Assembly: GCA_032249615.1 (NCBI GenBank)
Contig: JAVVHH010000098.1
Location: forward strand, 1 to 14,204
From: JAVVHH01 sp032249615
GTDB lineage: Bacteria; Pseudomonadota; Alphaproteobacteria; Acetobacterales; Acetobacteraceae
Direction of reading: 5' to 3'
DNA: 14,204 bases
Shown here: piece by piece, positions 1 to 6,137 of the stretch
How the letters are laid out: each line of letters starts with the position of its first letter
Numbering within the stretch: position 1 is the stretch's first letter
Position numbers and translations under genes: made by a program
The notes under the pieces: generated by a model
The model's input: only the letters and a program-made list of their open reading frames with translations
Told to the model about the DNA's origin: nothing
Databases searched by the model: none

Positions 1-572
1 GCCAGAACGCGCTCGAGCGGGGCGAACTCCACATTCGGTGCCTGCCGGGGCGAACGGTTCCAGGCCAGCACGCGCATGCCGCTGCCGGCCGCGATGCGTG
101 CCACTTCCGCAGCGATGCCGCCGAACCCGATCAGCCCCAGCGCCTTACCCGTCAATTGCAAGCCTTCGGACCGCGGCCAACCGCCGGCGCGAACGCCCCG
201 GTCCATGCTCGCCACCCCCCGCGCCGCTGCCCACATCAGCGCGATCGCATGCTCGGCGACCGCAGTATCGCCGTAGCCTTTGATGGTGTGGACCGTGATT
301 CCGAGCTCGGCCAGCGCCTCCGGATCCATGTAGCTGCGCGCGCCCGTGCCGAGAAAGATGACGTGCTTCAGGTCGGGCGAGCCGCGCAGGGCATCGGCCG
401 GCAGGGCGCTGTGATCGTCGAGCACGAAATCGTACCCCGCCAGCAAGCCGGGTAGGTCGGCAGGCCGAACTTGTTCCTGCTTATTGATGGTAACGGCCGG
501 GTCGCCGGGGCGGGAGACCGCGTGGAAGATGCGGGCCAGCTCCTCGCCGGCGTCGATGAAGATCCCGCGCAT
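1..572 (-). CDS. D-2-hydroxyacid dehydrogenase, NAD(P)-binding (C-terminal part missing)
   Basis: About 190 residues are visible, and the gene runs off the left edge of the window. The family reduces 2-keto acids or oxidises D-2-hydroxyacids in the cytoplasm. The N-terminal part carries a typical catalytic-domain segment (KHVIFLGTG, then AEHAIALMWAAARGV). It is followed by the start of the Rossmann domain: LTGKALGLIGFGGIAAEVA, with the dinucleotide loop at about residues 149-154. The third glycine of the usual GxGxxG is alanine here. The second strand ends in AWNRSP (about 170-175); Asn-Arg-Ser instead of an acidic residue is the pattern of NADP(H)-preferring members. The catalytic Arg/Glu/His that complete the active site are probably off the edge. 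I chose ATG at 572 because GGAG lies 5 nt upstream; an in-frame ATG at 590 would add six residues but lacks a good ribosome site. The substrate cannot be named. The gene is divergent from the protease at 638. Confidence 0.85.
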   Translation of the reverse strand, partial: MRGIFIDAGEELARIFHAVSRPGDPAVTINKQEQVRPADLPGLLAGYDFVLDDHSALPADALRGSPDLKHVIFLGTGARSYMDPEALAELGITVHTIKGYGDTAVAEHAIALMWAAARGVASMDRGVRAGGWPRSEGLQLTGKALGLIGFGGIAAEVARIAAGSGMRVLAWNRSPRQAPNVEFAPLERVL

Positions 573-637
573 GGCCGCTCCGTTCGTCATGCCCGATCTT
601 GAGGGCGCGGCGTTGACGCGGCAAGGGCAGGCTGCGC
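573..637. promoter_or_regulatory. Divergent intergenic region, dehydrogenase / serine protease
   Basis: These 65 bases separate two divergently read genes and so should hold the start signals of both, unless a promoter lies inside a gene. A TTGACG at 613-618 resembles a -35 hexamer for the plus strand. No convincing -10 box follows at the right distance, so I do not call a promoter. AGGGCAGG at 624-631 is the probable ribosome site for the protease. GGAG (minus strand, near 578-581) serves the dehydrogenase. Confidence 0.3.
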
Positions 638-1474
638 ATGGTCCGGCGCATGCGGCGCCCGCTTTCGGCAGCAATCATGGCTTGCGCTGTTGCGGGCGCA
701 CTTCTGGCTCCTGCGCGGTCGGCAGCGCCTCCGGCGGCGCGCCATCCCTCGCCGGAGGTGCCACCAGGCAAGCCGCCGCCGCTCGAGGATGGCCCGGACG
801 GGGTCCCGATCCCGCGCTCTCCCGAAGCCTCGGCCGACTCCGGTTCGATCAGCGGCACCGGCTTCGTGGTTGCCGACAGGCGCTTGCTCACCAACCGCCA
901 CGTGGTCGCCGGCTGCAAGCGCATCGTCGCGCGCGATCCGGCCGGAGTTGAACTACCGGCAAAGCTGATCGCCGCCGATCGCAGCCGCGACCTGGCACTG
1001 TTAAGCACCGAACGGCCGGTCGGGCCGCCCCTCACCTTCCGGGACGGCCCGCCCGTGCGCCGGGGCGAAAGCGTCACAACCTACGGCTTTCCCTTGCTGG
1101 GCCTGCTCTCCTCCGGCCCGACGCTGACCACCGGGAACGTCAACGCGCTGACCGGGCTGCGCGACAACCCGACGAACTTCCAGATCAGCGCCGCAGTCCA
1201 GCCCGGCAGCTCCGGCGGGCCACTGTTCGATGGTCAGGGCCACGTGGTGGGCGTGGTTGTATCCCAGCTGAACGCGGCGCGGGTCGCCGAGATGACCGGC
1301 GGAGACCTCCCGCAGAACGTCAATTTCGCAGTCAAGGGCTCCGAGGCGCTCGCCTTCCTGGCAGCCCATGACGTGCGTCCGCTCATGGCGCCCAGCACCG
1401 GGCCGGACAAGCGGCCCGACGAGATCGACGCGGTCGCCAACCCATCGACCGTCTATCTCCAGTGTTTCCGGTAG
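638..1474 (+). CDS. Secreted trypsin-like serine protease (HtrA-like, no PDZ domain)
   Basis: A 278-residue protein with a basic N-terminus, a hydrophobic segment (about 10-24) and an Ala-rich cleavage region near 30: a Sec-type signal peptide, so it should act in the periplasm or outside the cell. A Pro-rich linker (about 31-66) leads into a trypsin-2/S1C-type fold. The triad is visible: His88 in TNRHVV, Asp118 in SRDLALL and Ser192 in QPGSSGGPLFD. The chain ends soon after the protease domain, so there is no PDZ domain as in DegP/DegS. It is closer to stand-alone trypsin-like peptidases, and its substrate is unknown. The last 13 bases overlap the start of the penicillin-binding protein gene, which suggests co-transcription. 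The start at 638 has a weak AGGGCAGG ahead of it; the ATG at 650 is an alternative that would keep the signal peptide. Confidence 0.85.
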   Translation: MVRRMRRPLSAAIMACAVAGALLAPARSAAPPAARHPSPEVPPGKPPPLEDGPDGVPIPRSPEASADSGSISGTGFVVADRRLLTNRHVVAGCKRIVARDPAGVELPAKLIAADRSRDLALLSTERPVGPPLTFRDGPPVRRGESVTTYGFPLLGLLSSGPTLTTGNVNALTGLRDNPTNFQISAAVQPGSSGGPLFDGQGHVVGVVVSQLNAARVAEMTGGDLPQNVNFAVKGSEALAFLAAHDVRPLMAPSTGPDKRPDEIDAVANPSTVYLQCFR

Positions 1475-3240
1475 CCGCCAACGCCGTCCCGCGCCGCCGC
1501 CGTTTCATCTGGCGCCTGGTGCGTTGGGGCCTGATTGGCTGGATTTGGGGCGTCTTGGCGCTGGGGGCCGTCCTGATCTGGTTCGCGCGCGACCTCCCGC
1601 GCCCAGAGACTGCGCTCGACTCGGCCCGCCGGCCCGGCCTGTCGCTGCAAGATAGGGGCGGGCATGTGTTCGCAACCTATGGCGACATCGTCGGCGAGCC
1701 GCTTCGCTTGTCCCAAATGCCAAAGTGGCTGCCGGAAGCCGCTGTGGCGGTTGAAGATCGGCGTTTCTATCAGCATTTCGGGCTCGATCCGGCCGGCATC
1801 CTCCGCGCCGCCATCGTCAATCTCCGCGCAGGCCGGCTGGTCCAGGGCGGCTCGACCCTGACGCAGCAGGTTGCCAAGACCTTGTTCCTGACCAACGCGC
1901 GCACCCTCCGGCGCAAGGTGCAGGAACTCATGCTGACGCTCTGGTTGGAGCATAGCTTCAGCAAGCAGGAGATCCTCGAGATCTGGCTGAACCGGGTCTA
2001 TCTCGGGAGCGGTGCCTGGGGCGTGGATGCGGCGGCCCGGCTCTATTTCGGCATTTCCGCGCGCAAGCTGTCCCTCTGGCAATGCGCGGTGTTGGCCGGC
2101 CTGCCCCGGGCGCCCTCCCGCTTCAACCCGCATGTCGACCCGGCCGCCGCGGCGGCGCGCGGGCGCGAAGTCCTCGCCGCCATGCTGGAGACGGGCGCCA
2201 TCACGCAGTCTCAGGCCAGCGCCGCCTCGGCCGCGATCAGCTTCCCCGCGCCGCCGCCCGTTTCCGGCTGGTTCGCGGACTGGGCCGCCGAGGAATCACA
2301 GACGCTGGTGCCCCCGGGAGCGGACGCGGTGCTGCACACCACCCTGGATTCCCGGCTGCAATCGGTCGCCGAAGCCCGGCTCGCCGCGATGCTCGACGGG
2401 CCAGGAGCCGCTGCTGGCGTCGGCCAGGGCGCCATTGTGGCGCTCGATGCGGCTACCGGATCGGTGCGCGCAATGGTCGGCGGGCGCGACTACCGGGCTG
2501 GCGGATTCAACCGGGCTGTGGCCGCAAGGCGACAACCGGGTTCCGCGTTCAAGCCGTTCGTATGGCTCGGCGCGCTCGAGCACGGCATGCAGCCCGGCGA
2601 CCACGTGCTGGACGCGCCCCTAAGCATCGGTAAGTGGAGCCCGCAGAATTTCGACGGCGCCTATCGTGGCGAGGTCACGATGGAGGACGCGCTCGCGCAG
2701 TCCCTCAACACCGTCGCGGTGCGGCTGCTGCAGGCCGAAGGTGGGCCGCACGTCGCCGCCGAGGTGGCACGGCGCTTGGGCGTGACCGGCGCCATGCCGA
2801 GCGACCTTTCGCTGGCGCTCGGCACCGGCGAGGTGCGGCTGATCGACATGACCGCGGCCTACGCCGCAATGCTCAACGGCGGCCAGCGGGTGCGACCGAC
2901 CGGCATCGAGCGGATCGGCACGGACGGCAGCGACTTCCCGCCCGACCGCATGCCTCCCGTGCGGGTCATCGACCCGGAGCGTGCAGCCCAAATGCGCACC
3001 ATGCTGACGGCGGTCGTCACGCGCGGAAGTGGCCGCGCGGCGGCCATCCCGGGCCGTTTCGTCGCCGGCAAGACCGGAACGACACAGGATTACCGTGATG
3101 CCTGGTTCATCGGGGAGGCAGGGTCGACAATCATCGGTATCTGGTTGGGCAACGATGACGATCGGCCCACCCGCGGCGTGACCGGCAGTTCGCTCCCCGC
3201 CAAGCTCTTCCACGAGATCGCGGAGCGGGCCCCATCTTAA
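1462..3240 (+). CDS. Class A penicillin-binding protein (bifunctional transglycosylase/transpeptidase)
   Basis: A 592-residue peptidoglycan synthase that polymerises glycan strands from lipid II and cross-links stem peptides on the periplasmic face of the inner membrane. A basic cytoplasmic tail (RRRR at 11-14) precedes one membrane anchor (about 18-41). The GT51 domain spans about 70-245, with catalytic Glu98 in VEDRRFYQHFG, the QGGSTLTQQ motif (128-136) and SKQEILEIWLN (167-177). The transpeptidase domain (about 320-590) has all three active-site boxes: S361-A-F-K364, S414-L-N416 and K537-T-G539. It is shorter than the roughly 800-residue PBP1a and has little room for an extra OB or C-terminal domain, so it resembles the compact PBP1 paralogues of Alphaproteobacteria. 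The start is GTG, inside the end of the protease gene, with no clear ribosome site, which points to translational coupling. Both enzymatic activities should be intact. Confidence 0.93.
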   Translation: MFPVAANAVPRRRRFIWRLVRWGLIGWIWGVLALGAVLIWFARDLPRPETALDSARRPGLSLQDRGGHVFATYGDIVGEPLRLSQMPKWLPEAAVAVEDRRFYQHFGLDPAGILRAAIVNLRAGRLVQGGSTLTQQVAKTLFLTNARTLRRKVQELMLTLWLEHSFSKQEILEIWLNRVYLGSGAWGVDAAARLYFGISARKLSLWQCAVLAGLPRAPSRFNPHVDPAAAAARGREVLAAMLETGAITQSQASAASAAISFPAPPPVSGWFADWAAEESQTLVPPGADAVLHTTLDSRLQSVAEARLAAMLDGPGAAAGVGQGAIVALDAATGSVRAMVGGRDYRAGGFNRAVAARRQPGSAFKPFVWLGALEHGMQPGDHVLDAPLSIGKWSPQNFDGAYRGEVTMEDALAQSLNTVAVRLLQAEGGPHVAAEVARRLGVTGAMPSDLSLALGTGEVRLIDMTAAYAAMLNGGQRVRPTGIERIGTDGSDFPPDRMPPVRVIDPERAAQMRTMLTAVVTRGSGRAAAIPGRFVAGKTGTTQDYRDAWFIGEAGSTIIGIWLGNDDDRPTRGVTGSSLPAKLFHEIAERAPS

Positions 3241-3291
3241 CCGCCGCTTTACCACCGCCGCCTACGCTTCGAAACGCTGGGGGGTGCAGAC

Positions 3292-3693
3292 TTGGTTCAG
3301 GAAGTCCGATCGATCGTCTTTACCGCAGACGAGTGTCGAGCCGCCGTAGCCGGCCTGTTGAGTACGCGGGTGCGCGGCCTCCGGCCGGATCATCTCGTCG
3401 TGCTGGAGTTCACCGACGAGAAGGGCGCCGTGGGCGTGGCCCTCCAGATCGATACCGGCGTCAAGACGTTACATGTCATGCATGCCGCCGATCTGATGAG
3501 CGCGATGCTGCTCTACTGCCGTAAGACGGGCATCCCGCTCTCGTCTCGCTCCCAGAAGCGGCTAAGCGCGGTGACCGGCGGGCTGGCGCTCACGACGTCG
3601 ATCAACTGGCGGGCAGACACTCAGTCGGACCGCCGTGGCGGCGACCCCCAGGCGGCCGGAGCGCCGGATCTCGCCGCGCTGCGCACGGTCTGA
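3292..3693 (+). CDS. Hypothetical protein, function unknown
   Basis: A 133-residue protein I do not recognise. It has no signal peptide or membrane segment. Residues 1-100 look like a compact alternating beta/alpha fold: a strand VRSIVFT, a helix with DECRAAVAGLL, strands LVVLEFTD and VGVALQIDT, a helix DLMSAMLLYCRKTGIPL and a final strand GGLALTTSI. The last about 30 residues are Asp/Gly/Ala/Arg-rich and probably disordered. The start is TTG, chosen because GGGGGGTG at 3279-3286 lies 7 nt upstream and no ATG occurs until residue 69. It follows the penicillin-binding protein after 51 bases on the same strand and may be its last operon member. It is tail-to-tail with the binding protein at 3706, only 12 bases away. 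The reading frame has normal GC-rich codon use, so I take it as a real gene. Confidence 0.7.
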   Translation: MVQEVRSIVFTADECRAAVAGLLSTRVRGLRPDHLVVLEFTDEKGAVGVALQIDTGVKTLHVMHAADLMSAMLLYCRKTGIPLSSRSQKRLSAVTGGLALTTSINWRADTQSDRRGGDPQAAGAPDLAALRTV

Positions 3694-3705
3694 TCCGGCC
3701 TTCGG

Positions 3706-5031
3706 TCATTTATAGTAGCGTTGGGTCGCTCGGACAGCGGTTCGGATCGCGTCTTCCGGGCTGCTGTCGCCCGTGACGACGCGGGCGAACATGTCGACGA
3801 GCACGAAATCGTTGTAGACCGTTCCGGCCGCTTCATTCACCGGCCCGGCATAGCCCTGGTAAAACGGCGTATCCATGGCGGTGCGGAAGACCTCGAGCTT
3901 GGGATCGCTCTCCCAGAAGCTGCTGTCCTTGTAAGCTTTGAGCGGCTCGGACCAATAGCCGAGGCTGGCCGTCAGCCAAGGATCGTATTGTGGCGCCTCC
4001 ATCATGAACATGAGGTAGCTCTTGGCGGCGTTAGGCGCTTTGCTGTGCTTGAACACCATCGCGTTCAGGGTCGTGCAGGTCTGCGGCGGCCCCTTTGCGC
4101 TGCCTTTCGGCATGAAGGCGTGATCGGTATCGGCTGCGATCGCCTGGGCGGCCGGGTCTTTGGAGGTTTTCGCCGCGTAATAGATCGAGACGCCGTTCGA
4201 CGAGAGACTGATGTCGCCGGCGGCATAAGCCTTGTTGTTGCTCGGGTCACCCCAGGCGAGCGTCCCAGAAATCATCGTCTCCTGCATCGCCTTGGCGTAG
4301 TCCAACGCCTCACGGGTCGCTTTGCTGTCGAGCGACACCTTGCCGGCCTCGTCCACGAGACTCCCGCCGTGCGACCAAAGCAGGAAGTTTGCATACGCAT
4401 TGGCGTCGCCCAGCGCGTGCCCGAGCGCGAAACCGCAGGGATGCCCGATCTTCTTGAGCCCTTTGGCTAGGTTGAGGAACTGCCCGAGATCATCCGGGAT
4501 TTTGTCAAAGCCAGCCTCTTTCACCCAAGACTTGCGGTAGACGCACGGCCCGGCCGAGCCGCCCATCGGCAGCCCGATCCAGTCGTTGCTTTTCCATTTC
4601 TTGCCGTAGAACTCCGCGAGCTGAAACCAGCCGCCATACTTCTTGCCGAGGTACTCAGCAATGTCGGTAAGCTCGACCAGCTTGCTCGAGAATACGTGCG
4701 GGTCGGGTCCGAAGCCGATCACGATGTCCGGCCCGGCCCCGGTGTTGGCCACCACCGCCGTTTGCGTCGGCATGTTGTCCCAAGCCAGGTAATCGACCTT
4801 GACCGCAACACCCGTCTTCTCGGTGAAGCGCTTGGTGTTCTCGTTAAAGACCGTCTCGTCGCCATCGACAAATTTGGCCGCGCGCAGGACACGTAAGCTC
4901 GCCCCTTTCTCGAGGTCCAGCTTGGGCGGCTGAACATCGGCCGCTTGGATGGCGGCCCGTGCCGGCAAGACAGATGCAGCCGCAAGTCCCGCGCCGAGAG
5001 CCAAACCATGGCGCCGCGTGATAGTACGCAT
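3706..5031 (-). CDS. ABC transporter substrate-binding protein, UgpB/carbohydrate (family 1) type
   Basis: A 441-residue periplasmic solute receptor. The N-terminus MRTITRRHGLALGAGLAAAS has a twin-arginine pair before a hydrophobic run and an Ala-x-Ala cleavage region near residue 26, so Tat export is plausible (inference). The mature part has the usual family-1 layout: an early strand (LRVLRAAKF), FNENTKRFTEKTGVAVKVDYL, then GPDIVIGFGPDPHVF, YRKSWVKEAGFDKIPD and a C-terminal helix bundle ending SPEDAIRTAVRATQRYYK. This is the class that binds sugars, glycerol-phosphate and related polyols; the actual ligand is not evident. No permease or ATPase of the matching MalFG/UgpAE type is in the window, so it is an orphan here. 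The start is firm: AGGAGG lies 7 nt upstream. Just upstream are a hairpin and a possible leader ORF, described separately. Downstream it meets the hypothetical gene tail-to-tail. Confidence 0.9.
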   Translation of the reverse strand: MRTITRRHGLALGAGLAAASVLPARAAIQAADVQPPKLDLEKGASLRVLRAAKFVDGDETVFNENTKRFTEKTGVAVKVDYLAWDNMPTQTAVVANTGAGPDIVIGFGPDPHVFSSKLVELTDIAEYLGKKYGGWFQLAEFYGKKWKSNDWIGLPMGGSAGPCVYRKSWVKEAGFDKIPDDLGQFLNLAKGLKKIGHPCGFALGHALGDANAYANFLLWSHGGSLVDEAGKVSLDSKATREALDYAKAMQETMISGTLAWGDPSNNKAYAAGDISLSSNGVSIYYAAKTSKDPAAQAIAADTDHAFMPKGSAKGPPQTCTTLNAMVFKHSKAPNAAKSYLMFMMEAPQYDPWLTASLGYWSEPLKAYKDSSFWESDPKLEVFRTAMDTPFYQGYAGPVNEAAGTVYNDFVLVDMFARVVTGDSSPEDAIRTAVRATQRYYK

Positions 5032-5038
5032 CGTGCTT

Positions 5039-5044
5039 CCTCCT
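5039..5044 (-). promoter_or_regulatory. Ribosome binding site of the substrate-binding protein gene
   Basis: AGGAGG on the minus strand, 7 nt before the ATG at 5031. It is the strongest Shine-Dalgarno sequence in the window and fixes the start of the binding protein. It lies 6 nt downstream (in minus-strand direction) of the hairpin at 5051-5076, so the hairpin could influence ribosome access or transcript stability. Confidence 0.75.
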
Positions 5045-5050
5045 ATTTTC

Positions 5051-5076
5051 CCGGCAGCCTAGACGGGCTGGGCCGG
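5051..5076 (-). promoter_or_regulatory. Strong hairpin in the leader of the substrate-binding protein gene
   Basis: The arms 5051-5059 and 5066-5076 pair over nine base pairs, five outer (CCGGC with GCCGG) and four inner (AGCC with GGCT), with a two-base bulge at 5070-5071. The loop is the six bases 5060-5065. Seven of the nine pairs are G-C or better stacked, so it should be stable. No T-tract follows on either strand, so it is not a standard rho-independent terminator. On the minus strand it sits directly ahead of the AGGAGG of the binding protein. The TAG stop of the possible leader ORF falls at the loop edge (5059-5061). Its role, whether mRNA stabiliser, attenuation element or none, is inference. 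Confidence 0.45.
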
Positions 5077-5130
5077 AAGGGAAACAAACATCGCCAGCAG
5101 GACCGTTGCCGGTCGCTTGCGGAACCGCAT
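5059..5130 (-). CDS. Possible 23-residue leader peptide ORF upstream of the substrate-binding protein
   Basis: On the minus strand an ATG at 5130 is preceded by AAGGAG (5145 to 5140) with a 9-nt spacer, and opens 23 codons ending in TAG at 5061-5059. The product starts MRFRKRP, then a short hydrophobic stretch TVLLAMFVSLPA, so it resembles a tiny signal-like or membrane-active peptide. Seventeen of 22 codons after the start end in G or C, like real genes here. It ends 28 bases before the binding-protein start, with its stop at the loop of the hairpin at 5051-5076. A short open frame is easily found by chance in GC-rich DNA, so the case rests on the ribosome site plus the position of the stop. 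If it is expressed, the transcript must begin inside or beside the mscS start on the other strand. Confidence 0.3.
   Translation of the reverse strand: MRFRKRPATVLLAMFVSLPAQPV
5101..5114. promoter_or_regulatory. Inverted repeat (dyad 1) in the mscS / binding protein divergent region
   Basis: GACCG at 5101-5105 and CGGTC at 5110-5114 are perfect inverted arms around TTGC. It abuts the second dyad at 5115-5132 without a gap. It could be a small hairpin in a leader transcript or half of an operator region. Five-base arms alone are weak evidence. Confidence 0.3.
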
Positions 5131-5132
5131 GC
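5115..5132. promoter_or_regulatory. Imperfect 18-bp palindrome (dyad 2) ahead of mscS
   Basis: GCTTGCGGAACCGCATGC reads almost the same on both strands; only the central AA and one symmetric pair (T/T at positions 3 and 16) break the symmetry. The length and two-fold symmetry fit a dimeric repressor operator. It lies 22 bases before the mscS ATG and covers the start codon of the possible leader ORF on the other strand. No known regulator consensus is recognised. Confidence 0.35.
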
Positions 5133-5153
5133 ACCTTTGCTCCTTAAACCACC

Positions 5154-6137
5154 ATGCATTTCGACCTCACTGAGGCCTTTGCCTCGCTCCAGGGCCTGGT
5201 CACCTCTTTTCTCGAGCGCCTGCCTTACATCATCATCGCGATCGTCGTTTACGCCCTGTTTCACATCACGGCGCGGACGGTGCGCCGGGTCCTCCGCCAC
5301 TTCGCCGAACGGCGGCGCAAGCACATGAATGTCGGCCTCGTGCTCGGCCGTCTCGCCGAGGGCGGCATCATGCTGCTCGGTATCTTGGTCGCGCTCGTCA
5401 TCGCGATCCCGTCGTTCCAACCGGCGCAGCTGATCCAGCTCCTGGGCATCAGCGGCGTCGCGATCGGCTTCGCCTTCCGCGACATTCTGCAGAATTTCCT
5501 GGCCGGGCTACTCATCCTGTTGACGGAGCCCTTCAAGATCAACGACCAGATCGTCGTCGGCAGTTTCGAGGGCACGGTCGAGGAAATCGAAACCCGCGCG
5601 ACCACGATCCGCACCTATGACGGGCGGCGCGTCGTCATTCCGAACAGCAACCTGTTCACACAATCGGTGGTCGTGAACACGGCCTTCTCGAAGCGGCGGC
5701 TGCAATACGACGTCGGCATCGGCTATGGCGACGATATCGCAAGAGCCAAAGACGTGATCCTCGGCGCCCTCCGAAGAGTCCACGGCGTTCTCGACGACCC
5801 GGCGCCGGAGGCCCTTATCGTCGGCCTGGCCGATTTCAGCGTCACGGTACGGGCCCGCTGGTGGATCAGCCCACCGCGCCGGGCCGATCTCGTGGCGAGC
5901 ACGGACGACGCGCTGCAGGCGATCAAGAACGCCCTCACCGAGGCGGGTATCGACCTCCCGTTCCCGACCCGGCAGATTCTGTTTCACGACCAAACCGAGA
6001 CATCGGACGGAGACCGCGCGCGCCAGCGCGAAGGCTGGCCCGCTGGAAAGGGCGAAGTTCCGGGATCACGCGCCATCGGCGGCGCCCTGCTCCATCGCCG
6101 GGCGGATCGCCCCAGCACACAAGATGCGAGCCCGTGA
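5154..6137 (+). CDS. MscS-family mechanosensitive ion channel
   Basis: A 327-residue inner-membrane channel that releases solutes or ions when membrane tension rises after osmotic downshock. Predicted membrane helices lie at about 22-40 and 68-87. The pore helix TM3 is within 96-124 (LLGISGVAIGFAFRDILQNF, Ala/Gly-rich as required for packing). The MscS beta domain follows (VVGSFEGTVEEI, then TIRTYDGRRVVIPNS, about 134-165), then the alpha/beta C-terminal domain ending in GIDLPFPTRQILF (265-277). About 48 further residues are charged, low in hydrophobic residues and probably disordered, an extension beyond the small E. coli MscS core. An in-frame stop at 5145-5147 excludes an upstream start, and no clear Shine-Dalgarno sequence precedes the ATG, so the message might be leaderless or structured. 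The stop overlaps the DUF2254 start by four bases (GTGA), which indicates a coupled operon. Confidence 0.92.
   Translation: MHFDLTEAFASLQGLVTSFLERLPYIIIAIVVYALFHITARTVRRVLRHFAERRRKHMNVGLVLGRLAEGGIMLLGILVALVIAIPSFQPAQLIQLLGISGVAIGFAFRDILQNFLAGLLILLTEPFKINDQIVVGSFEGTVEEIETRATTIRTYDGRRVVIPNSNLFTQSVVVNTAFSKRRLQYDVGIGYGDDIARAKDVILGALRRVHGVLDDPAPEALIVGLADFSVTVRARWWISPPRRADLVASTDDALQAIKNALTEAGIDLPFPTRQILFHDQTETSDGDRARQREGWPAGKGEVPGSRAIGGALLHRRADRPSTQDASP

Noticed and set aside
3691..3708. Small bulged hairpin between the convergent hypothetical and binding-protein genes as a bidirectional terminator
   Set aside because: About five pairs with a bulge, and both stop codons lie inside the arms; there is no T-tract on either side.
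5861..6133. Upstream extension of the DUF2254 frame into mscS
   Set aside because: Low-complexity Arg/Pro-rich residues; the GTG at 6134 overlaps the mscS stop and gives the expected first membrane helix.
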